Numbered from the stretch's first letter, positions 24,813-38,800 are shown. The stretch: 60,000 nucleotides of DNA from Nymphaea colorata (GCF_008831285.2 NC_045138.2:27129934-27189933), one strand, 5' to 3'. Program-made: numbers and translations. The notes: generated by a model not told the origin, from the letters alone.

Positions 24813-25489
24813 CCCTTGGTCACGTATAAGTTTTGGTTTGACTGAAAGTCCTAATTTTGACATTGAGATGCCTTCTCTTACGCCGCATTGACTGCAATTC
24901 CCTTTGAAAGGACTCGCAGCTCCAAAAACGGCCGTTTTCTTTTCTGATCTATGGAAACAGGTCTGTCCCTTTGACGCATTTTCAATGGACCATTCAACTC
25001 TCATTTAACAAATTATAATTAGGTACGGCATAGATACGTGGGGTCTCCAGCTTAATTTAACTATTGGACTTTCCTTCAATTATATTATATGGGGCTGCTT
25101 CATAAGACTCGAGTTACTGCCGCATGACCAATTAAAAATTTGTTAACTATATGTTTTATGCTTCATTGAAAAAACCTTTTTGGTTTGTCCAATCTGAGTT
25201 GAGAAAAATGGCAGTCAATGGAAAAAAAAACTTAAAAAAAACATCCTCTAATATATATATATATATATATATTGGGACGCACTTCATTTTTATAATATAT
25301 ATGTTTCTGTATAGGACACATTGTACATCATTTTTATCTTTTTTTGGATCAATAAAGGTCCCGGCCTAACCCAGATAAAAGCTCCCACCCAACCCCACCT
25401 CTTTTCCTACCGTCTTTTGGCCCGCTTTATTTTATGTACGGATGCCAATTTATATGATGGAACCATTGGATTTGAAAAAAAATTCCAAC

Positions 25490-25880
25490 AAAAATCCGGT
25501 CAGTTTCAAATCTTAGAAGCAGCATCCGATTGGGTTCGGATATATACATAAGTATTCATTTGGATTCAGATCAGATCAAATTTAGTTTTAAATGAATATC
25601 CTATGTTCAACGTCCTTACCATTTTAAAAATAGTTTAGATTCGGTCCACAATTCAGATTCAGATTCAGATTCATATATGAATGTAAAAATAGATTCCATG
25701 ACATTTGGGTAGTGAAATCAGACTTTGCTTCCGGATTCATACATTGATTTTTTTTTTCCCTATTTGAATTTGAATGTAAAAATCGATTTGAATTACATTT
25801 GGATAGCGAAATCAGATTTAGCATTCGGATTCAGATATAATTTTCTTTTCTCGTATTTGAATTTGAATTCAAATCCCCTC
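25490..25880. repeat. Dispersed AT-rich repeat, copy A
   Basis: This segment is rich in ATTCAGATTCAGATT-like runs and contains TTTAGTTTTAAATGAATA. A related segment on the same strand lies at about 31930-32240, with the same order of landmarks. It is probably a fragment of a transposon family. It carries no coding capacity. Confidence 0.45.
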
Positions 25881-27125
25881 ACGCTCTCCCCTCTTATGTC
25901 TTATAAGGCGACGCGACCTCTAGAGGGGTCAGTTTGATCTTGGCCTCAGCTGGTTTAATGAAATCTTCTGAGTTCCAAAGAATGATACCAACCGGCGCTC
26001 CCAATCAGCATATGTTACATCAACATTGGTATTCACATCAAGTGGAATATGTTTTCCACCAAACTCATCGGTCCTTAAATTTATTTGAACATTAAATCAT
26101 CATAAGATAAGAAAAATTAGGAGATTTGCATTGGATTGTGTACCTTGTTTCAACGAGGGTAGCAGCCTATATTATATGTCAGTGTTACCGATCATTGGTC
26201 CCCGAGGAAGTTGGCACAATGAATGAGGAGGGGCCGTAGGCAGCCAGTTTTCTTTTTGAATTCGTAGGGTGTTAATTGTTTGTGTTGTAAAAGCAGGACA
26301 ATCGACACATAGGTTGAAGTTTGGCAAGGACGACACTCCAAAGCACTAAAAGCAGGTCTTGTACTCTAGGGAGACAAGGGGTTGAATGCAACCTTCGGCC
26401 TTCAACCAGAAGGTCGGTCTCCGCTCTTATTCACAAAACAATGACCCATTATTTGATTAATTATGCGAGCGGCATTCGTAAATGTGACGGAAACGGAAGG
26501 TAGAAAGACCTCTACCTTTCAAACACGCTCGCAATTAGGACATAAACAACTAGGCCCGATCAACAGTCATTACATTGATCGAGTGTCACCTTTCACAGTG
26601 TCTAACTGCGACCAAGTCATGAACTTGTACGTGTGTATTACTTAATTAGCAGCTTAACCACACATTCCATCAACTCGAATGGCAGTGAACTGATGAAAAT
26701 CGACTGTCGACCTCAATGAACAAGTCGTTGTGTAGCTTGTTTCTGTGTGAGAGAGAATCCAACTTGCTAACCTGAAAGGTGCAAGGTTTCACTGTAGTGT
26801 GATTGCCACTTGAAGCAGAAAAGCCTTAATGGGCACCCCATATATGTGAATAATAAAAGTTCGCCTGTTGCTTTCGTGTCAAAAGACAATACATCTATGT
26901 CAAGCTCAAACCCGTGGACTTGAAATTTTCAAGGAAATGAACCCACACCCACGCAGACCATGACCTATACAATTGTTTATTGGCTTTAATCCACCAGGGA
27001 GAGAGAGAGAAGCATCCATGTTTGTGCATTCAATTAGATTTTAATCACCTATTCATTAACAGTGTGCTTGTGAATGAGTATTGGCCTTTAAATTCATATG
27101 GTTTATTGATTATACGCATCGGGCC

Positions 27126-27374
27126 TATGTCACCAGGGTGCGGCAACCCTGGTGACGCACCCTCGTCGACGCGATGCCGGTGCTGGTGCGGGTGCGACCC
27201 AGATTCGCACCCAATCTGCACCCTATTGATTTCAGTTTTTTTTTTATCAAATTTGATATTATTAATATATAATAATAATAAATTAATAATAATAATAAAT
27301 ATCCTCGCCGCACCGTAAGTTTTTGAGATGTATCGCACTGGCACCCACACCCGCACCCGCATTCTGGTGACATA
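27126..27374. mobile_element. Intact MITE-like element with 11-bp inverted ends and 10-bp target duplication
   Basis: The element starts TATGTCACCAG and ends CTGGTGACATA, perfect inverted repeats. It is flanked on both sides by GCATCGGGCC (27116-27125 and 27375-27384). After two mismatches the inverted match continues as TGCGG. The 249-bp body has a GC-rich left half with GGTGCGGGTGCG motifs and an AT-rich right half with (AAT)n. The left end also contains a self-complementary hairpin, CACCAGGGT with ACCCTGGTG. A 9-10-bp duplication is typical of Mutator-like elements, but the ends are too short to assign a superfamily. Confidence 0.7.
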
Positions 27375-28548
27375 GCATCGGGCCATGCCTTGCTCTTAAT
27401 TGGCTTCATTATGTCAAGTATAGTTAGCAAACCCATGACTCGGATTGGTTGAAGATTAGCTTCACTGGGTCAGAGAGGGAGTTGACTCGGTAACTTGGCT
27501 ATCATAAATTTTTATAATGCTTTTTTCTATGAATAGATGACAAAAGAAATTATATTGAGACTTCATGTTTGTTTTTTTTATCAATTAACTAGTAAAGTTT
27601 GTGATATTTCATAATTTAGAAAATAATTAACAAGGACGACTTGGATTGACAAGTTTGCCAACTACGACGTCAAGGCCGGCCGCTTTTAACATTTATGGTC
27701 CTTACTTCCGAGTTTTTATTGCACATGCTATTCCACACCTTGCTTCTTCCTTGTCAAAAACACATGCAATTCGCATATTCTTCTCTGAAATTTAAGGGCA
27801 GTTTCCCCTTGTTGACTGGTTTCACTTTCTCTTATGCGTAGTTAGTCCACCTCTATGATCAGTTTGTTGTGGACTCATCTGGTCTGGTGGACTTTGTTTG
27901 TGTTTGATTAGTAAACGGGAAAAAGTTTCTTCTGATCTTTCTAATCCGATTTTGATGCTTAGTTATTTCTTTAAAAAAGATTTTTTTTTTAAAAAAAAAA
28001 AAAAGGGAGAGAGAGAGAGAGAGATTGACCGATATCTACAAATTGCAAGACTGGTTGCCATGAAAGAAGTAAAAGAGAAACGAGGATTTGGTCATGAAAG
28101 CTAAACACGCTGAATGGCATTCCATTTACCAGTTCAGCGCCTAATGCACGAGCCATCCCCCATCTAATCAAGTCCATCCACCTGATGTTGCCGAAGGATG
28201 TTTGAGAGAAAACCCGAGGAAAGAGATGGGAACTACTACTAAATTATATGAAAATGTTCATCATTTTTTTTTTTCTTTCTCAACCAACAATCATGATAGA
28301 TCAGACGGTTCTAATTAGTAGATGACTTGTGACTCTAAAAAGCCAAAGTCACCATTTCATTTTTTTTTTATATAAAAATACTGTGTCATAGGCATGGCAC
28401 TAAAATCAACCCCCACTTCAACCCTATACTTTGGGTTCACTCCTCACTCGAATCAACTTCGGATTTTTATGGTTCACCCCACCAAAATTTTTGGCTCCAC
28501 CACTATCTACCACTTTCTGAAATGAGATCTCCAATATCGAACAAAAAG

Positions 28549-28662
<114 letters not shown>

Positions 28663-28672
28663 GGGGGCAAGG

Positions 28673-28863
28673 TAGGGGCGGAGGGAGGGGGGGCCGCCTG
28701 GGCCATGGCCCAGGTGAGCGCAAGAAAAAAAAATTTACATTGAAAAAATCAAATTTTTTTAGTTTGGCCCAACTGCTCGCTCTTCATCGCTCTTCTTGCC
28801 CCGACCCTGGCCCGGCCCATGAATCGTCTTAACCCGACCCTAGAAAAAATCCTGGCTCCGCCC
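28673..28863 (+). mobile_element. Short GC-rich interspersed element, copy 2
   Basis: This 191-bp element begins TAGGGGCGGAGGGAGG, contains GGGCCATGGCCC and TTTAGTTTGGCCCAAC, and ends ATCCTGGCTCCGCCC. It is flanked by exact 10-bp copies of GGGGGCAAGG (28663-28672 and 28864-28873). The outer GGGCGGAG and CTCCGCCC are inverted. The order of landmarks matches the element at 16038. The exact flanking repeat supports transposition of this short sequence. The superfamily is unresolved. Confidence 0.6.
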
Positions 28864-29405
28864 GGGGGCAAGGGTAATGCTTCCTACCATTTTTACTGCC
28901 AGTTCCTCGGTTTGTTTGCACACAAGTTATGAAGCATGTTTGAGATGCGCCTGCTGATTGAATGAGTGAGTTGTGTTGTTGGAGCACTCACTTGGAGTGC
29001 AGGTGCAAGTGCAACACCAGCTACAGGTGCTCCTTTGTTCGTAATGTTTAAATTAATGTAGAAGCCACAAGCTGCCAAAGTGGCACCGTTACTTTTTATT
29101 CTCTACGTCCACCGTCTGCTTCACCAGCTAGTGAAGCGGATCCATGACTGAGCAATGAAAAAGAAAAAAGTAAAAAAAAAAATGTGCTAACTTATTTTAT
29201 TTGTGTCAATTATTTAATTTGAAAGTCCACTAGTGGAGTACATCCAATTATTGATCTGAGTCTGAATTCATTTGATTTAATTTAGTGAAGAAATTAACTT
29301 AACTCTGATTTGAATTCCTTGGATTTAATTTGGTGATGAAACTTGAGTCCAATTGCTGACCATCTTTGTTAAAGCTGAATTTGGCAACAACACCTGAGCC
29401 CCGAC

Positions 29406-29485
29406 AGCGTTAAAATGATAGGCGGTTAGTCTCTGGTTTGAGTCCGAAGAGCGTTAAAATGATAGGCGGTTAGTTTCTGGTTTGA
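29406..29485. repeat. Short tandem duplication, 2 x about 43 bp
   Basis: AGCGTTAAAATGATAGGCGG followed by TTAGT and TCTGGTTTGAGT occurs twice in a row. It is non-coding. Confidence 0.75.
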
Positions 29486-29991
29486 GTGACAAAGGTGCTA
29501 ACCCACTGGTTAAGCGCTGACCTCGAAGTTTTATGCCGTTGGGCAATTAGAAAAGTTTTATTACAGAGATGTGGTCTTTTAGAGAGAAATTATTAAAGAC
29601 AAAATAAAATAATAACATATATATGAATCAATGGAAACAGTTTATTGATGGGATTACTATCTTTTACAAACATATATTCATCAAAAGCATGCCATATATC
29701 ATGCATGTCACCTCAGGCGTCACTTTCTGTTTAAAACAGCAGCAAAATTTGCCTAGCAACATATGATGGCGCGTTTGATGTGCCGCCTTTTATATATATA
29801 TATATATATATATGTTAGAACAGATAAAGAATAATCTCAACTCTTAATAGTTTTGTGACCTTCATATGCCAAAATTTAATAGAAATCATTTAGGCTATTG
29901 ATTTTACTGATATCAAATGATGGCAATTAAGTTGCAAATATAAAAAACCAAATTATTATTTAGTAGTCCAAATACCTGGAAAATGAGTTTT

Positions 29992-29996
<5 letters not shown>

Positions 29997-30032
<36 letters not shown>
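29997..30032. repeat. Poly(A) tract of about 36 bp
   Basis: A nearly pure adenine run follows GTTTTGTTT. It may be the tail of a retroposed sequence on the plus strand or a simple repeat. No retroelement body was recognised upstream. Confidence 0.7.
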
Positions 30033-30037
<5 letters not shown>

Positions 30038-30529
30038 TTCCTCCTTCTTGCTCACTCTCTCCTCCTTTGAAGGGTATTCGAAACTGTTAAACTTAGTTTA
30101 TATATTTACAGCTTAATTTCTACATTTGATTTTCTCTCTAACTACAACCGCAATGATGCGCCATTTGTCCACCTTGTGTTGGCTTTATTATATTATATGA
30201 TAATTTGACGTTTTCGTCAAAGTTACTCCTTGTAACCTATGTCAAGCCGTGGTACTTAATTTGACCAAAAAGAAGCGTAATGGTCATCCTCCACTTGTTA
30301 ATAAAAACTGAAAAGTTCTTACTGTAGGGAATGTTTATTCACCTCCTATGTCTTCGGTGAATCCTCTGTTATCTTCCATTAAGTGCGTCTAATGCTTCCG
30401 ATAGGTTAAACTTGATTTCAAAAAAACTTGATCGATTTTGCAAACTCATTTTTTCGTTGGTCGTGTTTGGATGTGCATCTCCGCATCTTCTTTTGAAGAA
30501 ATGCACTTAGATAGCAGGTAGGGGACAAC

Positions 30530-31040
30530 ACTAGTCTGAATCGAGTCCGAGTTCAATCAGCTCAAGCTCAACTCCTAATAATGAAACCTCGAGCTTGACT
30601 CGGCTCGAGCTCGATAATAACTCAATGGAAGCAGCTCGAGCTTGACTCGGCAGTTACATATTGAGCTCGAGCTCAACTCGATTAAGGCTCGACAAACTTG
30701 TTTGAATATAATTGATATTCATCGTTACATGTTGAGCTCGAGCTCGAGCTCGATTCGATTAAGGCTCTAGAAACTCGTTTGAATAGAATTGATATTCATC
30801 GTTACGTGTTGAGTTCGATCTTGACTCGATTAAGGCTCGACAAACTCACAAACTCGTTTGAATATATCGACTTGATTAAGGCTCGACAAGCTCGATTAAG
30901 ACATGAGCTCGACTCGGCAATTACGTGTTGAGCTCGAACTCAACTCGGTTATTTGAACGAGTCGACTCATGAATTCGAACTTGACTCGTTAAGCAAATGA
31001 CTGGGCTTGAACTCGTTCACGAGCCGAGTTTTACCCCTAA
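30530..31040. repeat. Degenerate minisatellite of GAGCTCGA-rich units
   Basis: Units of about 70-80 bp share GTTGAGCTCGAGCTC, GATTAAGGCTCGACAAACTC and GTTTGAATAtAATTGATATTC (lower case marks a variable base). Copies start near 30652, 30724, 30802 and 30922, with decay between them. Similar GAGCTCGAGCTC arrays are widespread in plant intergenic DNA. It is non-coding. Confidence 0.6.
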
Positions 31041-31929
31041 TTGCAGGGCCGAAATAAAAAAATTTTATTGTAGAGATCAAACTATAATTTCAAAATTTTA
31101 ATATAGGTCAAAGTAGTTTTATATATATATAAGTTAAACTAAAATTCTCACGCGTCGAGAACTTGAAAGAAAACCTTCGTGAGTTGCATGCTCCTTTGAA
31201 ATCGTCTAAAGATCATCGAATTCACTTTTTTTCTCTTCTGAACTTGAGAGAACTTTGAATTCAAACTTTCTTAAGTTGACAAAGTTAAATCAGCGTAACT
31301 AGGCAAATGCACCATGCCTATGTGGATTTGGAATTTTCTTTTGCATGTTATGGAAGACAAAGAACTGCTTTATTCGTAGTTTCTCAGAAAGAGAAAATGG
31401 CTACCCAAGCTCTAAAACTCGACCAGTTTTCGTCTTCTTCGTGTTCGTAGGCTGTAGCCACATGGGGAGGGAACTGGTCTTCGAAAACTTTTCCGTGAGA
31501 GAACGAATGTGAGGATTGAGAGTCTAATCTGCCCGTTGTTGTATGTAGACAAAACAAGGGGAAAAAGGCACATGCAAACAAGAGACTACTGTACTTTTTA
31601 TCCCAACAGGATTGGTCCAGTCAAATGATGACCATGCTTTCATTGTTTGCTTGCATTAAGTCTTGTCCGTTAAGTTTCAAAGTCCAAAATGACAGGTGCA
31701 CATTGGTTCGGTCCATGGTCATAGGTGCCACTAAGAGTAGGATTTCGTCTTGATTTGTCAAATGAGTGATCAAATCACGCTACCCATATTATTATATTTA
31801 GTGAATCATGCAATTTCTTTAAGATCGTCATATCTCCATATTCACTCCTACTTTGTAGCTAACTTGAGAATTTCATAGCTTTGAGGGCATTTGGTGACAA
31901 GAACATTGTATTCTTGGATGTCAATAGAT

Positions 31930-32240
31930 TCGATTTGGGCCAAATATCCAACCAAACCATTCCGAAAACATCGAATATGGAAAAAAAATTAATATCCAAT
32001 TAAGAAATTAGATCGGATTTAGAATTAAGAAATAACATCCGATCGCAAATTCAGATTGGATTTAGTTTTAAATAAATACTCTATACCAAATGCTCTTACA
32101 TTTTGAAAATCGGCCAGATTTGGTTCAAAATTCACACTTAGATTCAGATATGAAAACAAAAATCGGGATTCAGATTGAATTCACATTCTGAAATTGGATT
32201 TCATATTCGAATTCAGAAATAACTTTTCTTTGTTCATATT
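31930..32240. repeat. Dispersed AT-rich repeat, copy B
   Basis: Related to 25490-25880: both contain TTTAGTTTTAAATRAATA, then a CTTACCATTTT/CTTACATTTT block, then runs of ATTCAGAT. It is probably a decayed transposon fragment. Confidence 0.45.
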
Positions 32241-32249
32241 CAAATCAGA

Positions 32250-33308
32250 ATATGTGAATATCTCAAAAAGCTACTTGAAAAATAATGTTCATATATATAA
32301 TACCTTTTTGTAAGAACGCACATTCTTGTTAATTTCAAGAAATATGTTGCACCCAATGTTTGGTCATTGGGTCAATTTAAAAGCAACAACCCATGGTCAT
32401 ATATCTCGCTTTTGTGGAACAAACATGCATAGTGTTTTCGGATAATGTATTTTACCAACATACATTCCAAGAACGCCATGTTATTCTTATCGAACACCTG
32501 AGCTTCTTTACCTTAAGCATTCTAAACTAATTCATATTGAACTTTTTGATAAGGAAAATGCCTAAGAATGTATGTTGGAAGGAATGTATGATTTTGACAT
32601 CCAAAGAACATCTCTAATCCTATTTGAAAACCACACTTCTCCCATATGTAAGCCTTCTGTCGCCTCTTTTAATCCGTGACTTTAAACATAAAAATGAGAA
32701 AAGAACGAATCGGCTAAATAAAATGATGAAAACATACAAATAAGCTCATTTGACTTAGTACATTAACTTTCATAGTTAAAGTGAACTTATCATAGAAGTG
32801 CAAATGAAAGGGATGAAGGCAATTACCATAAGGCAAAGTTGAATTTGCTAATCGCTTTTTACCAGGGTGACTTTCAAATCCTTTTTCTCAATTTGCATTT
32901 TGCCTCCAACTAGGAGCTTCTTTGTTTATTTAAAATTAGCAGATGCATTTTATAGGGAAATAAGAACACCTTGTTAATGCACAACTAAAAACTATACTTT
33001 ACTTAATCATAAGTAAAGGGTTTAGTATAGTAAGAGTAGGCCAAAGCCATTAGGGCTGTCGCCATGGGCATCAACTCCTTATGCAAGCGGAACGAAGTGT
33101 ACCTCTGATTGTAAGATATTTGATAAGAAGAATATTATGTTCTTGCAACACATGTTTCAAAGCGTTATATTCATGATTGTAGAGTGATTATGTCCAGCTT
33201 ATAATTGTTGAAGTTAAAACAAGATTCTTAATCACAATATGTTTTTTGGGAAAAGAACATGAAGTGGGGTTAAGCAAAATCCCTATTGGATTACGTCAAC
33301 TGACCCAC

Positions 33309-33403
<95 letters not shown>

Positions 33404-35090
33404 ATTAAACACTTATATGCTAAATGGATAAGAAACAATTTCAGCCATTAATCTTGGTTTAGACAAAAAACAAAGAAAAAAAGGCATAAACTAACACTGG
33501 AGGATGAAAATGCCCCATCATCTTTCTTTATTTTTCTCTCAAACATTGTTCTGGAAAAGATCAAGAACTGAATCCTCCTAATTTCCTTTATGTGTGTGTG
33601 TGTGTGTGTGTGCACGCACATGCATATGTGCGTGTGTGTTTGTATACATATATGTTCCCATTTCACCAATCCCTTCTAATACGTTCTCATTACTTTTACA
33701 GTAAATAAGCACCAAACTCTGGCAAAAGGTCTGTAAGAAACTGGGTGGAAGTTGCCGGAGTGAACCATCTTGACCAAAGGGCGACAGTGATGTATCGTCC
33801 GTCCATGGCAACACACTCCACAGAAGAAAACGAAAAATATTTTGAACGACGTAAGATACGGAGATTTGCTTGGCTCAAGCTTTCTTTCAGACAAGTGACG
33901 AATAGAAACTCAACAATGTTGCATCAGAACCAGGACTGTCTTGGATTGACCGCGTCCGTCTCAAACACGTCCGGTTCTGTCCCACTCGGAGGCTGGCTCG
34001 GCTGCTCCGAGTCGCTTAGCTTGATCTTGTAATTCATTTTGAAATGACATCTTATATATTCAACTTAGTTGGTAATGGTGATGGCTGTGTAAGTTTCTCA
34101 ACTTAGCTTGAACTTGACCATGCTTTCTTAGAGTACATAAACGCATGCCATCAAGCTTTAATTTTGAATCTAAAGATTATTGGATAAATAGTCCTAAAAG
34201 TTCTATAAAACAAACATTCGAAATAAAAATGTATATTAAAATACCCCACAATTGGTTTCAAAACTATCGGGGGCGGGTTTCACAGTCTCAGATCTCAGAT
34301 CCGAAGTGATTTAAGATCATTGAAAATCTCACATCCACGAATTTAAGGTAAGAAGCTCCTTTTCCATTTAGTGTTTTGGCCATAATCCAAGGATCTCAAA
34401 TCCTCCTTTTCACATAGTAGTAAAATCGACTGTATGAAATGGATTTTGGATCAGAATCGAACGAGAAATGAGATGTTACTAAACACTCTTTGGAGAATTT
34501 GAGCTTCAATTATTTTGAGCTTGAAACAAATTCTAATAACTGTGTTGTGAATTTTCATCCGAGGGATGGTATTAAGAAATATCTACAGGAATACCTTTGA
34601 TGATTTAGATAAGAAGCACCTACTACCGTGTTATTCTCCCGTTCTCCTGCGGCAAACAGTCGATCGTGGGTCCGACAATCGACGGGGGGAGTTGAGCCGT
34701 TCAACACAAGAAAATGTTACAGCCAGAAAAGTAAAAGACTGAGATCAAGGAATGAAAACTGACGGTTTTGACGGCCAAGGTTTATGTCTTTGAACAAACA
34801 AAAAGTTGAGATTCGAGCCGGAATACCATGCGTTTACATTTCTACACGGTCAAGATTTCTCCAACCCATTTTACATAAAGAAACCAACAACCCCACCCAT
34901 TTTGTTCACTGAGAGAGAGAGAGAGAACAGCACAGTTCTTTTGTTCTTTTCCCTTTATATGCGTATTTGAAGGTTTGACATGAGAAAATGTTGCGAAGAC
35001 CACGTCGGTCCGCTGGACATCTTGATTTTTCTATGTTGCCGGTTTCTTTGCATGTGTATAAGAGAGCAGTTAAGGGTGAGCACTGGGAGG
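32250..35090. other. AT-rich intergenic region before the IQM gene
   Basis: No gene is supported. A compound microsatellite lies at 33312-33402 and a (GT)n tract at about 33591-33640. The segment from about 34900 to 35840, with a GA tract near 34911-34926 and a CT tract at 35329-35348, is probably promoter and 5' leader of the IQM gene, perhaps with a leader intron. Confidence 0.45.
33312..33402. repeat. Compound microsatellite (AT)n(GT)n
   Basis: About 32 AT units are followed by about 13 GT units, with no spacer. Confidence 0.95.
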
Positions 35091-35839
35091 ACGATTAGTT
35101 GTGGCGAAAACTGACAGAAGAAGCTCTCTGAAGAGCTGTAGATCTTCATTCTGCGGTTCTGGTTCGTACCATGTCTGTTTTTCCTTTCTTTCGGTGTTTC
35201 TTCTGCTCCTTTGGGTTCTAGGCTCACTGGTCATGAGATTCTGACGGCAGAAAGACGGGTGCCTTTTAGGAATCCATCTTTCATTTCTGTTTTAATGTTT
35301 ATAGTTCTCCTTCTGGATTGGTGCCTCTCTCTCTCTCTCTCTCTCTCTGGCACAAATTGGTTTTTACATAAACTGAGAATCTTTTGGTTGGAACGGAGGC
35401 CATTTCTTACTCAGGACCTATGGCACTCTGTTAATTCCCTCATGTTTTTTTATTTTTAAAACCAATTGAAGGAGCCAACCTCAAAGAAAAACCGAAAAAG
35501 AAACCAATAAGATGTCCAAAGTTCTTGGTGGGTCACTCTTTCTTCTTTTTTTGTAATACCAACTTTTGAGATTTGTTTGGAATTATATGTTCATTGTCAT
35601 TCTGTCATAGAAGTCAGGCTTCATACTCTTCCCTGTTTCTGCTGAAGATGGTCTGATCCAGTTATCCCTTTAATGTTCTCTTATTCTACAGATAAATTCT
35701 ACTTTATTGGCTATCTAGGGGCACTAATATGTCTTCTTCTTTTCAGTTTTCAGTCAGATTTTCCTCAAGTTTCAATAATTGTTGATCCAACTTCAGCTTT
35801 TGTCGTCTCACTGACTAGTGAGTAGTAGAGTTCTTCCCA

Positions 35840-38800
35840 ATGGGTGTATCTCGGTCTCTGGTACCATCTGACTGGGAAAAAATGGGGGACCTTAAGAATG
35901 AATTGGATTCAACGGACTGTGATGGAAGCATCATAGTGAGGTCTGTCAGTTTCAATGGAAAGGATGTGGAGAAAATATTGAGATCAGTAAGTTTCAAGAA
36001 CCTAGAGATACCAACACGTCCAGAAAGGCCGAAGAAATTGGTGATCGAAACATCACCTAGTTTCAAGAGATGGGAACACAAGAACCTTACAGTTGAAACT
36101 GCAGTTCCTTCATGGATCCAAAATGAACTGAGAGAAAATGTTGGATCTTTCAGTTTCAGAGTTGACAGTGATGGTAATTCTGTGATGGTGCATGCATCGA
36201 GTGATTCGAGCAAACAACTCTTTAGAGAACATTCAATACATTCCCCATGTGAAAGGGACGCAGCAGCAGTGAAGCTACAGAAAGTGTACAAAAGTTACAG
36301 AACACGAAGAAATCTTGCAGATTGTGCAGTCGTGGTTGAGGAGCTCTGGTTAGTCTGCGCAAAGCTTGTCTCATTGTGATTGATGACTTTGTTTGTTTGG
36401 TTTTTCATCTGTTTCTTAATATGGAGGATGATGATGTTTGAAATAGGTGGAAGGCGTTAGATTTTGCTGCTTTGAAGCGAAGCTCCGTTTCATTTTACAA
36501 TATTGAAAAGCAGGAAACTGCAGTCTCACGCTGGTCTCGAGCTCGAACAAGAGCTGCAAAGGTATTAGTTTAACCATTTTGATGCTAGCAAGCCAATTTC
36601 TTTTGTGTGTATGTTTAAAAAGAAAAAATCATGAAATAATGGACCTTTCAATTTTTTGTGCTTCATTGTGCACAGGTTGGTAAAGGTTTATCGAAGGATG
36701 AGAAGGCCCAGAAATTGGCTTTGCAACACTGGCTTGAAGCTGTAAGTCTGATGTGGTTGCTTTAGTTCCTTTGAGGCCATGATGAAGATATAGAGAATTA
36801 ACTCCTATGTTCTACTTGTTTCCAGATAATCTTGTCAAAATTTTGAATACAAAATTGTTAAATTGTTATTATATGTTTGTGCTATTCAGATTGATCCCCG
36901 ACATCGTTATGGGCACAACCTTCATTTCTATTATGATATATGGTTTGATAGTGAAAGCTCTCAGCCCTTCTTTTATTGGTAAAGTTTTTACAAATTACTT
37001 GGTCCTTTGCTTCGGCTATTATGTGATTACCAAGGTATAACTGAATCTTCTTCCCTTTTCATTTGCTTTTGAAACCATAGGTTGGACGTTGGAGATGGCA
37101 AGGAAATTAATCTTGAGAAGTGTTCAAGAACTGTTCTTCAACGTCAATGTATCAAATACCTCGGGCCGGTGAGTTTCACAGATGAGAGATGGCCTTCAAA
37201 CATTAGCATAATTGTAGTTTCAGACTTTTAACAGTTTGATATTCTCAACTTTTGGTTTACAGAAAGAAAGAGAAGCTTATGAAGTGATGGTGGAGAATGG
37301 GAAGCTTATCTATAAAGAAAGCAGGAGTTTTGTTGACACAGTTAAAGATGATAAAGGGACTAAGTGGATCTTTGTTCTAAGCACATCCAGGACACTGTAT
37401 GTTGGGCAGGTATACATCTACGAAATGCTGGCGTTCTGAATTTCACTTTGTGCAAAGCTGTTATAATTTGAGTCAAGTAGCAGGTAGTGAAAATGGTTCA
37501 ATGTTTTTCCTTCAGAATAATATAATTCCTACTTACCTTTAAATATGCATAGATTTTTATAATTGTTTTCTTAAAAGTATATGGACTTCCAGTCATACCT
37601 TCATCGTGGTTTTGAAGTTGTTGAACGCATTGAAGTTTTCATTTGCTCTGCTGTGTTTTTCTAAAGCACCAACAGTAGCATAGAAAAAAATAACTCTTTT
37701 AGGACTTGTTCCACCAAAATTAACCCACTTGTACATGGATGGCATGTTCTGCAGAAGAAGAAGGGGGTCTTTCAGCATTCAAGTTTTCTTGCTGGAGGTG
37801 CAATTTCATCAGCTGGAAGGCTGGTGGTTGATTGTGGGGGTCTCAAGGTATGACTTCATGTAAGACCGGTTTAGACCATTAGCTTATGTGTCTGCTACAA
37901 AAAAGGCAATCTAAAACATATTAGTGTACTTCTTTTTGCTATTGACGTTTGGTTTTTATTGTTTCAGGATATGTTCCTGTTAATTCTTAAATTATTCTTT
38001 CTGATCAACATATTTATGATATATTTCAGGCTATTTGGCCATATAGTGGTCATTACCATCCAACTGAGGAGAACTTTAATGAGTTTATTAGCTTCCTTGC
38101 AGAAAACAATGTGGACCTAACTAACGTCGAGGTAACAGTCTGCATATTCTGTCTTCCTTTAAAATTTAATTGGGGTACTTGTTCCTGTAACCATCAGCCT
38201 CCAATTTACCATTCACAGACTGTTGAATATTATTTTATTGGAATTCATATTCAGTACAGAGAAAAAGATTGTGCCAAATTGCAACTAATTGCTGCTTCAT
38301 TTGCATTGGTTTTTTGCTGCACTCCAAAAGCTGCAGCATTTTTAATCTAATTGATGTATGCCAACCAAGTTAAATTCATGAACCCTTAATCTCCATGTTT
38401 ATCATCATGGTGCTATTAGTTGCCCTGGGAGGCCTGACTTTGATCCATAAACTGGAAACTACATCTTCCTTTGGCATGAGCAATTGACAGGCTCTTCATT
38501 TTGCAGTTTGTGCTTGTTATAGATGCATTGGCACTTTCCGAACTAATCTGACGTTTGAGCATCCCTTGTTTGACCTCCAGATGCGTGCTACTGATGATGA
38601 TAGTCCTCCATTTGAAAAGGAGACCAAGATCAAGAAGAAAGAAGTTTCATCTTCAAGTGGCAGCTCATTTGTCGATCTGGTGTCAAAAGCTGCATCTGCA
38701 AACAAAGCCAAGGAAGAAGAAGAAGGAGGGCTGCCATTGGGCAACCGGCTATCCTGCAAGTGGACAACTGGTGCCGGTCCTCGTATTGGCTGTGTTAGGG

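Noticed and set aside
35108-35160. TGACAGAAGAAG sequence resembling the start of miR156
   Set aside because: The match stops after about ten bases and no suitable long foldback was seen.
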